Shown piece by piece: positions 1 through 12,240 of a DNA stretch of 64,000 nt. The notes below the pieces were generated by a model that did not search any database, was not told where the DNA came from, and saw only the letters and a list, made by a program, of their open reading frames with translations. Position 1 is the first letter of the stretch; every line of letters starts with the position of its first letter. Both the position numbers and the translations under genes were made by a program. Location of the stretch: NCBI GenBank assembly GCA_009760855.2, contig WPIO01000154.1:250001-314000 (forward strand). The letters are read 5' to 3'. The stretch comes from Cristatella mucedo. Lineage: Eukaryota > Bryozoa > Phylactolaemata > Cristatellidae.

Positions 1-851
1 TAGGATCGAGTTTCTTTTATTATAAGACCAAACAAGGCGTAGTATCCAGCACCAGCTGGAGGCTTAAAGACTTTTCCCGGCAGCCCTGTACTATTTAGTT
101 AAAGTAGTCGTTAGAGAACAGATGAACTCGTGGGACCCTGGGCCCCTTCAGTCAGCAGTGCCTAACCCCGAACAGGGATTGGTATGTGTAGAAGCGTTCA
201 GCAAAAGAACATTTTAAACTAAGCAATCGTCTAATAGGATTCTTCCGAATGATTAGCACCGACGCTGGTCGAACCTCGGCACCTCCAATCAGAATAAATA
301 AGTTACTAATTCAGTCCTCCATTTAAAGTATACATTGAGATTTCCTTTTAGAGCTTCCTTCAACTTTCTCAGCGCTTACGTTAGTGAAACTTGCCGTCTG
401 CAAGGCAGGCGTTCAGTTCATCTATCACCAAAGCCAGTTTTGAGTGTTCGAATAGAAAAATAGCTGTGTGTCGTCACTTAGGAAGCGATAACAGATACCG
501 AGACCATATTACTCTCCAGTAGTGCAGAATAGATGGAAAACAGCTAGGGACAGTGGGCAGACTCTTGTGAAACTTGGCAGGTGGCTTTGACCAGATCACT
601 TCAAGAACGGACTAAAATGATTGGACATATATGATGCAAAGCATACAAGTGCCATCGTTCTCAATCGCTGGAGGAGAATATTGTGAGCAATGATCCTGCC
701 AAGCAGGTGTTGAAAGCCGTCGGCTCAGGGAGAGCAGGGCCAATGCGTACAAGTAACCAGTATAATTGCTATCCAGGATGTCTGCCTGTTAGTGTTCACT
801 GAGGCTTGCACAGAGATGCAGGCCAACACTCGCCGCCTTCTAATGCAGTCA

Positions 852-935
852 CCAAGTGCAACATCTCTATCGAAGTATCAAGAGTGCAACATTTCTATCG
901 AGGTGTTACAAGTGCAGCACTTCCATCGCTTCGAC
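852..935 (+). repeat. three degenerate copies of a ~28-bp unit
   Basis: The words AAGTGCAACATCTCTATCG, GAGTGCAACATTTCTATCG and AAGTGCAGCACTTCCATCG recur at about 28-base spacing. Confidence 0.7.
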
Positions 936-947
936 AGCAGCAGCATC

Positions 948-961
948 GGGGGGGGGGGGGG
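948..961 (+). repeat. poly-G run (14)
   Basis: Uninterrupted G homopolymer directly after a short CAGCAG run. Confidence 0.95.
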
Positions 962-2335
962 AGGATAACTTAGCTACCGCGAACTTAACCTTAATTACTA
1001 GAAATAGTAAAAGCCAACGGAGCACACAAGGGAGGGATCAGCTCTGTCAAGCGACGAACACTTAAGCAGCTAAACTGAAGCAAGTTATTTTCAGCACATG
1101 GCTCCAGCTGACCATACATGTGGGTCGTCGGAATTTTCTTGGACGGGCTGACCACGAGCAGAATCTTAACTTTTTAAATGCTGCCAACATATTGTTGGCG
1201 ATTTTTTATGTTTTCAACTTGTAGATCAAACATGTCTCCACTGACTGTGGCCGGTCGGATTGCGGTAAGTAGATACATTTGGTAAATTTTGGTATCTTTG
1301 CCACATATACTAGAGACCGGAGTTTCCTATACGTGATGTTACTATTGCCAGCAGCTAGTAGGCATTGATTTCAAAAGTTAAGCTAGGAGTTATCGCTCAA
1401 GGACCTCAGTCACATTCATAGAATCCTCGGCTTGGCACGGACACTCACGACTCAGGGGCCACAATTAGGTCCACTGGGAATAGATTCTTCGAAGGACCAC
1501 TTCGCAAAGCCTCATAACTGAACCCGTCAGAATAGCATCACCGATCCTTGGATGCTAGTGATAAGTCGTGTACCGATAACGATTGGAAACAACCATTCAT
1601 CTGATGGCAGAGAAAATGCTCAGGGTGATCCGTGCCTAAAAGCACCGACCTCGTTCGACACTCGTACAAGTAGCTGCCACCGTACAAAGTGTGGTACAAC
1701 ATGGCAAGGAGCTGCAACCAGTAAAAAAGAAATGCAAACTGCAATGAGCAGACACCAAGCACAGCTCGGCAGAACCGAGCACCGTTGAAAGCAAGCCATT
1801 GCCCCACACCGCTGAGAGACCGAGGTAAAACAAATAGCAAATTCACAGCTTCAGCACAGGCAAATGTTGCCTCTTTAAGTATGCCTGTCCGCGGGAATCA
1901 CCTCAGCAGCAGCAGCAGCATCACATTCGTCGCCGAGCGGTGAGCAGGCGACGAGGTTATCGAAGGAACACACCAGTCATATTCGGACTGAGCGCGCACG
2001 CGGAGTATGCGTGCCGCACGTGAGTTATCTATCACAGCCACTGCGACCCGATCCCCCAATCGATGAGACTGCAGCACCACGAGGAACTCTGGAGAACAGT
2101 CGGTCAAGCACCGACAGCTGCAAAGAGACACTGCTGCGTGGAAGACCGCAAGACAGCTCGTGGAACGTCCCACGCCCGGCACGGCCGTGGCGATGCACAG
2201 AAGCCGGCTGCACGGCCGCCGTTGCAAGAAACGACCAGGGCTACGTAGCCAACCTCACCTTCCCTCCCCTACCGGGCCCAAGTCGGAGGCAGCCGCCGGC
2301 TCGAACCGGCCAGGCCCGACCTCTGCCGATCGTCG

Positions 2336-2706
2336 CTAGATGAACTCGATGCCCTCGAACTTGTGGCTGTCGATGAACTTCTCCTCTAGCAGCATGCGGC
2401 CGTCTAGGTCGAACGTCATGATGTACGTGGCTGTCTGGCCGCTGTCCTCGACGGACTTGAGCGCCACGATCAGGCTGTCGCCGGTCCCCGGTACGAACTT
2501 GAAAGACGAGAAGCCGTGCGTCGCGTGTGCCGGCCCGAAGCGCCTCGACTGCACGTCGCCGAAGGCTGCATCGGCCGTGATGAGCAGGTTGGCGGCCCGC
2601 CGCTCGTCAGCCTTCTCGTCGTAAGGCTCGGCGCTCGCCCGCCGAGGCAGGAAGAACCAGCGGCGGTGCACGTCGCTCCACACTGCCGACTCGTGGATTA
2701 TGTAGC
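2336..2706 (-). CDS. CANT1: CANT1 exon 3: C-terminal apyrase domain and stop
   Basis: 371 nt, residues 303-425 plus the TAG stop. The acceptor TTTCGAAG|GCTACA is followed by [16 protein letters not shown], then [33 protein letters not shown] and KFEGIEFI. All are characteristic of CANT1 C-termini. I could not place a poly(A) signal close to the stop. Confidence 0.96.
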
Positions 2707-5700
2707 CTTCGAAAGAGAAGAGAGGGAGCGGAGAGAATGGAGGAGACGAATCGGACGGACGGAAGGAGCCGAGTGCATCGCCTGATGCGGCCCGAGCCAG
2801 CCAGTCGCCGCAGGGTGGTGGCGCCCTCAGGCGCGGACCGATCGCTTGCGCCGAGCCAGTAGCCACTGTCTCGTAGCTGCCGTCATCGCGTCGTCGCCTG
2901 CACGCTCGCTGGCACAGCCGCCGGTTACGGTGGCCTAGGGTGGGGGAAAAGGATCAGTGCTGAGGAAAAGGAAAAGACTCGTTCAGTATTTTTTCCCAAA
3001 CATCACGTCGAAGCCTCGGTTAGACACGAGAGCCGCCATTTTACCAGCTGGATGCAATCAAGCGTGGTCGCATGGCAATGGCCGCTACCGGGAATACCCA
3101 TGAATGGCGTGCAGGCTGCCAGTGCAGGCGGAACTGGACGAACGAAAGGAAGCACGTCGTCTGCAGAGCACGAGCACAAGAAGCAGGCAAGGCTGCTGCT
3201 GGCGCTCTGCTTGGACCCAGAAGTCAGAGCAACTCTACTACCCCACCCACTGCCATCCTTAGCCCGACAGAGGCAGGGCAGCCCGACCAGAGGCTACACA
3301 GGCAGACAGCTTGGATGCAGATAATTTACCAGAACGGCTGCAAATTACTTCGAATGCAATGGTGCTTCAGGAGAGATGAAAAAAGCTAAAAAAGCTAAAT
3401 AATTTATTTAATAGTAATTATTATTAAATAAGGTATAAGGTAATTTGTCTTAAGAAAAGAGGAATGCCCAAATAACATTTATGGCAGTAGCCATGGCTTC
3501 CTTTCCAGGGTCTTAGCCTAGAGAGACAGGATGCGCGCTTTCCTCAAGAGTGGCGGTGTTCTCTTCACATGGTTGACTCGAGTCCTGCACCAGGCAATCC
3601 TTTACTTGCACAATGCAAAGTGCAGTGATAGCTGCTAAGGCTATTCTGTCTCTATATACACTAAATGAGGCTTTTGACTCTGCCGACCTGTACTTTTTAT
3701 AAGCAAAGCGCCTAGAAAGAGATTTAGTTCTCCCAATGTGCAATACAACAAATACTATTGCGCGTTTGCCGGGCTTTGACAGGACGAAGCTGACAGGCTT
3801 CTACTTCAGTCTGTTCTTGTATGCGACGTTTCTGTCGAGTTTTGGCTGTGCGTGGTACTGAGTTTGAGTACTGAGTACTGCACACTGAGGAGCACTGAGA
3901 GTACTGAGAGCACTGAGAACACTGCAAGCACTGAGGAATACTGAGTGGCTTCCTTTGCTGCTTGTACGTCTCTCAATTGTCTGCTACAGGTAATTGCATG
4001 CTTATACTCTTCTCACGCTTTGCTTCTTTTTGTTCCCAATTCGTTGCTATGGAAACTCGCCGGTCCTCAGTGGCGTGCGGAAACCACAGGTTTCATATGA
4101 AAATTAGTCGGCACCCGTCAAAAATCGCGGACAACACCAATTCAACTTTGCTTTGGAAGTCGGATCTGAGTGTCTGCTGACCTAGCTGGGATCCCGTCCC
4201 ACTGAATGCCAAGGTTACAATTCTTAGTGAATGTGGCAAAATCGGTACAAGGGGAAGGAGGACAACGTATTTCAAAATTATATTGAATGATTTTCTTACA
4301 AAATAAACATATATCTAATGTTGTGAAATTCATTCGACAGAACCAGGTAGAAAATCAGCATTGAGTTGAGTGTATGTACCGTACTGACCATCTTTTAAAT
4401 TTACACTAAATACAGTACATGGTAAGCCTTCCCCCCCCCGTGAAGAACCACAGGAAGACACTTGGCGTGCATGCCCATCGCTAAACGAAGGCAAGCAGAG
4501 TATGACTTCCAGTCGGTCGATCACACTCTCACTCCGACAGCTACGCCAACTCAGCTGGTCCAAGCAGAAGCTGGGAGGCGCCGGCAGTCGTCACTTCTGC
4601 CGACAGCAATGAGGGTCGTAGAGCAGAGGGCGCAAGCTGCTGCAATGCCAAGGCCACCCGTTGAAAAACCCGTTCAAGTTCACAGTTTATGAGGTTGTGG
4701 CAATTTCAACTGTGAGAGTGAATATTAGAGCTACATATGCAAATTACATCCAGCTTCTTTGACACTCGCCATTGCTGTACCGTCGCAGTAGCGCTATACA
4801 TTTGACACAAAAGGATTCAATGTAGACGTGACGTCACATGCACCGGACAGACTAATTCACTAGCTTACTATAGGGATATATTATTATGGATAGAAAAATG
4901 GAATCACAAAAAGACTATAGGCAATCGCTAGCAATTTTTCACTAGGTCTGAGGCATTGTTCATTTTGTTCAATGCAGCTACTGTCACCCTCAGACGCTGC
5001 TGCTGCTGCTGTACGCATAGCTCACGAACAGCAAAGATACAGCTAGGAGCACATGGAGGCAGCAACGAACATGGGAGCGACCAGCGTCCAGTGAAGGGGT
5101 GGGTGCTGTCATACCGGGAGCTTCAAAGCCCGCCTGGCGGCGCATGGCGTTGTAGTTCTCTCGCCAGTCGATGTGACGCACCACGCCGCGCATGTCCACC
5201 GTTTTTACCCATTGAGGGTTCGTGTTCTCCACTTGCCCGGTGGCCGACGTCCACTCCTTGCCCAGCCCGCCGATGTACAGCAGCTGGTCCTTCACGGTGG
5301 CCCACTCGGCCTTGAAACCTGCAAAGCAGGAAGGGCGGCCGATGCACGTCGGGAAGGCACGACGCTGGCGACTCCTCGTGGGCGGCACGCTGGTCGTCGT
5401 AGGCGCTCACAACCGATGATGACGACGAGCCGCCCGCTGAACGAGGCGTGTCATTCGAAGTCAAAGAGCGGAAGAAGTGAAAGAGTCAAGGACCTTCTCT
5501 ATTCTCGAGTAAAAAAATTCAAGTTCGATAACATTAATAAATTACAGAAAACCACCGGTTTTACGCTCCAATAAAGCCTTCGAACAGCAGTGACCGACCA
5601 ACTTGCCCCCCCCTCAGCTTCCGGGCTCGCGAGCACCGGAAGACGAGCACTACAAGATGTCCCTGAACCTGACAGTGCCTGACGAGCACCTTTCGAAGCA

Positions 5701-7563
5701 GTCCTCGAAGGTCGCTTAGAGCCATCGGGTTTGAGTCGGTCAAACTGCTTGCACGAAACGACGGCAGTCGCCCTTCTTGGTAGACTGACCGCCCGCAGGC
5801 TCGCCCTTGCAGCTGGACACTTTTTGACCCGTCGAGATCCTTGTCTATTCGCCGCAAGATGATCGCACACGGTACACGTTCCACGTACACGTTCCACGTG
5901 CACGTAGGTCGAGTCCAGCAGTGGCGAGCCTATGAAGGAACCTAAGCAGTCGTCCGCTTGTCTGACTTAAGGCAGGCCAGACAGTTCGCAAGCGAGCCAG
6001 ACCACGCAAAGGTCAGAGGCCAGAGGGGAGGGGCGAGCAAGCAAAGCCTGGAGCGGCAGGCGCTCGGAGACAGCTTAAAGACTCTAGACTCTCTCAGCCA
6101 ACTGCTGATTGCATAACCATGGCTCCCAATTGCATAATCTTTCAATCGTTCAGGTTTTATCGGACATTCAATGCCAGCCTTCAGGTCATCTTCGGAGCAT
6201 TTCAAGTGTGGAATGAATGCACAGCGGATCTGCTCCTCGGTCTTAGCTTAGGGGTATGCTCGTGCTCGCACTTCACGACCAAGGTCGAGGTCAAGGTCGA
6301 TGGCTCTCGAGTCCCACAGCAGCATGCAATCCGTTGCAATTTGGTGATAGCCGTTACAGCTCTTCTGCTGCTTCATATAAATGCTAAATCGGCCAACGTT
6401 TACTTTTTTCTCAAGTCCTGTCTTTTTACAATCTACACTCTCCCTCGTGACGATGTCGTCACGTGATGATGTCAGAGCACAATTAAGGTCTTAATTTTTG
6501 AGCTGGTGAAATTCAGTTAAGTATGCTTACGTTGTGCTTCTGCCAGGCCTTCCAGTCCTCTTTAATTCTCTCGACTCGTTTTCAGCTTGCACAGCCGACA
6601 TTCTAACTTCAATAGAAGATAACATTTTAAATACAATTTTCTTTCTTTCTTGAATGAAAACACAGCCAACTTATATTGAGATTTTTTGTGAAACGATCAT
6701 ATCAGCTCAGTCACGTCTGATTGCTCTCAGCTGCATAGCACAATTTCACGCATGCTTAGATGAGGGTACCAAAGCACAGTTAGACCGTGCAAATGTTATA
6801 TTCCATCTACACATGTGTAAGTCACTTTTTACACCATCGCTTTCTGCCTTCGTAACAAGATGCTTACAAACGGTGCAACAAGTCGGCTTGTCTGCCAGGA
6901 ATGTAGCAACTGCTATAGCAACGTTAATCAATTCTCTACGACATGCTCTCGCTCCCTATCAAACCACCTCCTGTTACTCACGTTCAAGTTCCTACATTCT
7001 CCTGCTCAGGCTTGCATACTTGAAATCTGTATTCCTCTGACCTCCTCTATTATAACCTGCGCATCGGATTTAAGGCGTCTAACCAACCTCAGATCCTTTG
7101 CAGGTTTTTCATTTCATATGCACCTAAATCCCGCAGCTCCTTACCAACTGACATTAGGATACTCGCTGACTTGACTCCATTTAAAGCCAAGCTAAAAACC
7201 CATCTATTCCTCACAGTATGTTATTCGTCAATGAAAATCTTTCTTGATGTGCTGGTGCAAACTGCAAGTGTGCATCTTAGTAAAACTAATCAGTTGATAT
7301 ATGCTTCCTTAACAGCCTACGTTAAGTCTTTCAAAAAGATTTAGTTCTCTCGGGGCGCTATACAATAATATTATTATGCCCGTATGCTCATCTGCACAAC
7401 TACTGGGATTCCGTTTCGATAGGTGGGTAGAATGCTAGTTAGCCCCACGACGGCTCAGCCTTGGTAACAAAATATCTTCCCGGGACGCACCGAGAGAAGA
7501 AACAACGGCAACAAGGCACAAGCACACAGTATATGCGTGCAATAGGACCGAGAGGAAAATTGG

Positions 7564-7595
<32 letters not shown>

Positions 7596-8758
7596 TCTCT
7601 CTCACTCTCTCTGTCTCCGTGGCTTACCTACGGATCGCTTCACTTGCTTGAGCCAGCCTAACTACACGACCTCCTTGTTCCACCATTGTGCTCATGCACA
7701 GCCTGCTCATTTTCCTACAGCTGTCTCCCTGGTCATCCCACTGAATTGAAATCTTTCGGTAACAATAATAATAATAATGCACTTGATAAAGCGCCCTCAG
7801 AGAACTCAATCTCTCTCTAGGCGCTTTACATTTGCTGCAAAGGGAAATGCAATTGAATGGTGAGTAATATCATGCCTGATAAACATGAATAACACGGTTA
7901 GGGGTAATCGACATTTTAGTTCGTGTACACCAAAAGTCTGGAGATCGCTTCCGGCTTTGCTCACTACGTGAAACGACTTTGCATCCTTTTACGTCTCAGC
8001 TAAAGACGAGCCTGTTCTGCTCAGCTTACCTTCGCCCAGGTGAACTGGTCGTTATTGTTCACTTTGCGTGGTAAACTGTGCATGATTCAGTACACTTTAC
8101 CAGGTGGAGGTCCTACCAACAGGTGGTGCTGAACATCTTCCTGTGCGCTTTGGCATGCTGGTCTAAGCATGATACTTGTATACTCATGCATGCTTGTGCT
8201 AGCATGCTATGTTCGTGCGTGTCTTAACCCTTGGTTGTCGATTCTCTTGCCGAGAATTGTAAAGCACTTGGATGTCTATCTGACAAACTGACGGGGATGG
8301 CAATTCGGCTCTGAGGCAGTTGCTAGCCTACATGCTTCACTACACCGATGCGAAAATATTCCTGATTGCATTTGCAAGTGTTTCCCTACTTAGCTTACGT
8401 GCCCAGAAGTAGTAAGCTCAAAGTAGATAAATAGAATTGGCATAAAAAACAACCAATGTCGATTCCAAAATGCAGCAACACCTCACATGACAGTGTGGTT
8501 TCATAAAATGGTAACCGGATGCAGCTTAGAGTGCTATACAAACAAAATATTATTAGTATCATTAGTTGGGCAACGTTGGCAGTCACATAGAAATCCACGA
8601 AACAAGAGGACACTGATCCGAGACGACTGCAGTAAACAAACACGGTCAAGGTCAGGTCAATTATCAGAAAAAGGAGAACGTTAGTGGCACCACTCACTTG
8701 CATGCAGTAGGCAATTCAGAGTTGCCTGCAGCCAGTGGAGTGGCAGCCATCAAGTATG

Positions 8759-8837
<79 letters not shown>

Positions 8838-10005
8838 CAAATGCAGAAGTATTTGCACGGTCTAGATTCGCTCCATTAGCAGCTTTTCCTGAGCCGACCG
8901 GACTGAAGCCGGAAAGTAGGTTCTGCCTGCTAATTATTGGATACCCAAGCACGAATTGTAACGACATCGATGCAACTTTTGGAAATGGTGGGGTTCGGCC
9001 AGAATCGAGTATAGAGAAGCAAATCACCAGCAAAGGGTTCTACATTTTCCAATCTAGTCGTGTGCCACCAGTCGAAAAGGGTTCTGCGTCGGTACCCACC
9101 AACAACGAGACAAACTGAACTGACATTTGTCAAATTATCCATCAATCTCGGCCAGCAACCTATCCTCCCACCTCGAGCTACACAGAAGCTCAGCTGCAAG
9201 TTTCTGCTGTCACGACTGCCACCTCCGACGACTGCCTGCGATTCACATCCGACGTCAAAACGATCCACGATGCACACCGATGATGACGTCCTGCAAGCTC
9301 CGGACAGCCAATCGGTCTCAGTGCTCAAGGCGCTGGCATAGCTTACTCCCAACTCTGCACTAGCAGAAGTGCACTGAAAGGCTTTCGGGATGCTGCTTTA
9401 AGCCACGGCCACGGTCCTACTCTGGAACTTTGCTTGGACTGCATTGCCATCTTTCATTGCTCGTATTTTCCACTGCTTTTTGCATCGAAAATGCATAGCA
9501 ATCGACAGTCGTCTGCTGAGGGACAGCGGATTGCAGAAATGTTGCTTTGAGCAGGGAATATCTTGCAACCACTGAAATAGCGGTCCACCTGTCCCCGACT
9601 GAGCTGAAAAGACTCTATCCTCATAATCCAGCTCGTGGCTTTGTGCCACTGGCCACTTACACCTAGCCTAATTCGGTGCCTGAAAGCCATTATACGCATA
9701 TGCTCCTAAGGTCGAGCATTAGATCTTCTATTTATTAGATCGAGCATTAGATCTCATCTCTCTTAAGGTCGAGCACGAGATTCCACCGCTTCTTCAGCTT
9801 CGAGGCCAACTTCATACTGCCTCCTGACTTACCCTCTAGGCAGGCAGTGGTATCCCAACCACTGATTAGCCAATCGCTTGGCAGCTGTGAGGACAATCCT
9901 CACGAGGTCAGGTGAACCCACAGACAGCCCTCTTGTTGTGGCTGACAAAGGACACTTCCCTCCCGGATGAACTCTTCTCTGCCTTCCGTTCGGCTTGATC
10001 GGACC

Positions 10006-10103
<98 letters not shown>

Positions 10104-12228
10104 CTTGCATCATCACCTACGCTGGCGGAATTAAGTCATAACCTGACCACTCGTTAACCATCAACGAATACACCACCACCACCATTACCGTCAGAAGGCG
10201 ATTGGATGAGGACGGTCTCCATTCACGAGTCGAAAAGAAGGAACTACTAACATCCGCTAAGAATTCGGTAAGCCTTTTATAGTGGGTCAAGGCTCCAATC
10301 CACAGGACTGCTGAGGATTGGGGTAGAGCTGCATCAAGTGACAAAGGCAAACTTGGGCTATTTTCTAATTGCAAGAGGAGGCTTCTTGTGCATCTGGCAG
10401 CCCAATGAAGCCTACCCACCCCAAATGCATGCAGCCAACATCGAATTCAGGGGGAAAGCAACGGTTTTATGGTATGGGGTGCTTCAGCAGAAGTGGGTGA
10501 TGGAGAGACGAAATGCATATAATGACCCGAGAGGCTTATGTCGAACTTCTTCACAACGTCGGACTCCCAATTGCCACGTCACTTTGTGGATGGGGACTAT
10601 ATTTCCAACACGACAACGACCCAAAGCACAACCCAAAGCCAAAAATAAGTACTTTTTTTGTAACAATACATCCGAGTTCGGTTAGCCTCTTGTAACGGTC
10701 GTGGACTGGCCGAGTCAACCTCCGGACCGTAACCGACAATCGAGCATTTGTGGGAAAAGGTCAGGCGACGATCGTGACAGCGACTGGCCGTCGGTATCAG
10801 ACAGACTGGTGGACTTTTGTAACACTTGCAACAAGCCCGGGGAGAAGATAACGGTCGATGTTTGCGAGCGTTTGATCACCTCCACGCCTGATCGAGTCCA
10901 GCAGGTCGTTGCAAATACGGGAGAAGCAACGTAAGATTAACTTGATAAATTAGCGCTTACGTTCGATAACTGCGGGAACCATGCTGCTGCGGCCACATTG
11001 CCAATAGTGCGCTCACTTTTGGTGTACAGCAACGCTCGATATTTACTGTAAAAGCAGGCAAAAGGCAGCCGTCGTGGCGGCTGACCCAGTCGCCCAAATA
11101 CTTTTGCGTTTGAGTGTAGATGTGGCTGCACAATCAGCTGATCTGGCGTTATTGCACAAGGCAAGGCTCTCATTTCCGGAGCGGATCGTGGGTTCGAATC
11201 CTACAGCTGAATTTGCAAGCAGGAGCAGCCACTTAGGCTCTTTGGTTGCTATAGACATGAGGCTGCTGCATTAGCCGACCTTTACTTTTGTCGTTAGGCA
11301 CGAACTATGGAAGTGAATCCCACAATCTGGGACCAGCAGCCAGCCAATATAAACGTGTCACCGGCAGTATAAAAAAAACAAGATACGGACAGTTAAAGCA
11401 TGGTCTTGGAGGAACCTGAGGGTGCAAGCAAACTGGTATTGCGATAGCAATTCAGCTAGGCAGGAGCAAGCTCCACTCTAGCGAGTGGAGCTTGCTACTC
11501 AGCAAAAACAATGTCTGACACTTACCCTTGACTTCTTCGCCGTTACCATCCCTGACGATAACCCAAGGGACTGCTGTCCTCGAGCTCGGATCACTTTTGA
11601 TGTGATAAACGATGCCGGTCCTGTCATCGACTGTATACAGCTTGCCGTTGAAAACGATCAGCTCGGATAACTCCATTCCCCTGCCGTCTTCGGCCACTTT
11701 GGTGACGAGCTTGGTCTTGTCGCGATCCCACCTTACGTTTACAGACTGGTTGACGTACACAGTCAAAGTGCCCGTCAGGTAATAGCTGATCCACGAAACC
11801 TTGCCATCCGTTTCTGCCACTTTCGAGTCTGTGTCCAAGTCCGTGATAACGGCGATTCTATACTCAGTACCCCAATCTCGCACTCTGGGCTTTGTGAGGG
11901 GGTAAGTCGCGTCATAGACTATTCCAGGCGTTTCGCAAGGGTGCACGGTTGCATTCCTTCCTGAATACACAAGTATCACTAGCACCGACACCGTCAGCAC
12001 AATAGCGAGTACAAAGATCAGCTCACGGGGCTTTAGGTGAATCGAAGCGCCACCGACTCGATAGCGTGTCGGCGCACTTATGGCTTTCCTCCAGTCTTCC
12101 AAATCCATGCCGTTCGGACGTCGTTCGGCAGCAACGCCGGCAGGAGCGGCGGCGGACGGGTTGGGAGCTCGCATGAGCACTTTCCTGGCTCTAAAATCAT
12201 CCAGACACCTGACCTTCAGCTTTCTCAT
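2336..12228 (-). CDS. CANT1: CANT1-like calcium-activated nucleotidase (apyrase), whole gene, 3 exons
   Basis: The coding sequence joins 12228-11526, 5318-5115 and 2706-2336 on the minus strand: 1,278 nt, 425 residues, close to the roughly 400 of animal CANT1. Introns are GT-AG and the phases match (phase 1, then phase 1). The family hydrolyses nucleoside di- and triphosphates (notably UDP and GDP) with calcium in the ER/Golgi lumen or outside the cell. Visible features are a short basic cytosolic N-terminus, one membrane segment at about residues 70-88 (signal anchor, type II), then the apyrase beta-propeller domain with [13 protein letters not shown] (about 124-136), [17 protein letters not shown] (from about 182), [12 protein letters not shown], the FFLPRRAS loop and the family-typical end KFEGIEFI. 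The ATG at 12228 is the first in frame. The frame stays open upstream, so an earlier start in another exon is possible, and so is an internal start at Met41. There is no break or missing block. Identification by family motifs is very secure. Confidence 0.95.
2707..5114 (-). other. CANT1 intron 2
   Basis: GT-AG intron of 2,408 bp. Apart from the ACTGAG repeat at 3855-3950 I see nothing organised in it. Confidence 0.85.
3855..3950 (+). repeat. imperfect ACTGAG(N)3-4 tandem repeat
   Basis: About ten copies of ACTGAG or ACTGCA cores at 9-11 base spacing, e.g. GAGCACTGAGAGTACTGAGA. Confidence 0.75.
5115..5318 (-). CDS. CANT1: CANT1 exon 2: central apyrase domain
   Basis: 204 nt, residues 235-302. 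The acceptor TTTGCAG|GTTTCAAG completes a Gly codon and opens [19 protein letters not shown], a hallmark block of the family. The donor is CCCG|GTATGA (phase 1). Confidence 0.95.
6840..7377 (+). mobile_element. degraded L2/CR1-like LINE 3' end
   Basis: Plus-strand pieces [20 protein letters not shown] and [10 protein letters not shown]-like sequence follow the C-terminal order of the resident LINE ORF2. The tail AGATTTAGTTCTCTCGGGGC then GCTATACAATAATATTATTA closes it. Frames are broken. Confidence 0.65.
7564..7614 (+). repeat. (TC)n microsatellite
   Basis: About 25 near-perfect TC units. Confidence 0.95.
7764..7906 (-). mobile_element. LINE 3' tail fragment
   Basis: Minus-strand copy of the family tail: GAGTTCTCTGAGGGCGCTTT then ATCAAGTGCATTATTATTAT, with the GCGCCTAGAGAGAGATTGAG hairpin arm. 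Confidence 0.85.
8760..8833. repeat. (AT)37 microsatellite
   Basis: Perfect alternating A/T over 74 bp. Confidence 0.97.
10008..10103 (+). repeat. (CT)n-(TG)n compound microsatellite
   Basis: About 39 CT units followed without a gap by 8 TG units. Confidence 0.97.
10340..10945 (+). mobile_element. Tc1/mariner-like transposase relic (lineage 1)
   Basis: Plus-strand fragments in changing frames read [58 protein letters not shown] (10739-10768) and [20 protein letters not shown]. This is the second half of a Tc1 DDE transposase, including the last Asp and the Glu. Frameshifts and stops make it inactive. Terminal inverted repeats were not identified. Confidence 0.85.
11110..11285 (+). mobile_element. 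tRNA-derived SINE, family 1
   Basis: Carries a perfect RNA polymerase III B box, GGTTCGAATCC (about 11191-11201), after an A-box-like GGCGTTATTGCACAAGG. Its end GCTATAGACATGAGGCTGCTG matches the ends of the copies at 19372 and 48410. Confidence 0.65.
11526..12228 (-). CDS. CANT1: CANT1 exon 1: start, membrane anchor and N-terminal apyrase domain
   Basis: Encodes residues 1-234. It holds the signal anchor and the first conserved apyrase motifs, ending in [15 protein letters not shown]. The donor is AAGG|GTAAG (phase 1). The start at 12228 has a weak context and is preceded by a tiny upstream ORF whose stop overlaps it. Confidence 0.93.
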
Positions 12229-12236
12229 CGAGCCAT
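12225..12236 (-). promoter_or_regulatory. minimal upstream ORF overlapping the CANT1 start codon
   Basis: Minus-strand sequence reads ATGGCTCGATGAG. The first ATG (12236-12234) opens Met-Ala-Arg-stop, and its TGA (12227-12225) shares two bases with the main ATG (12228-12226). This ATGA overlap is the geometry of termination-reinitiation. Whether the transcript includes it depends on the unknown 5' end. Confidence 0.5.
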
Positions 12237-12240
12237 GCAC

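Larger units (their letters stand above)
1..2335. other. flank downstream of CANT1, no gene seen
   Basis: No supported exon on either strand. It holds a degenerate 28-bp tandem repeat (about 852-935), a 14-base G run (948-961) and a short CAG run (about 1906-1920). The last part should contain the CANT1 3' UTR, whose end I cannot locate. Confidence 0.5.
5319..11525 (-). other. CANT1 intron 1
   Basis: GT-AG intron of 6,207 bp. It contains LINE remnants (6840-7377, 7764-7906), CT and AT microsatellites, a Tc1-like relic (10340-10945) and a SINE (11110-11285). About 8000-8700 and 8900-9800 hold no recognisable element. Confidence 0.85.
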
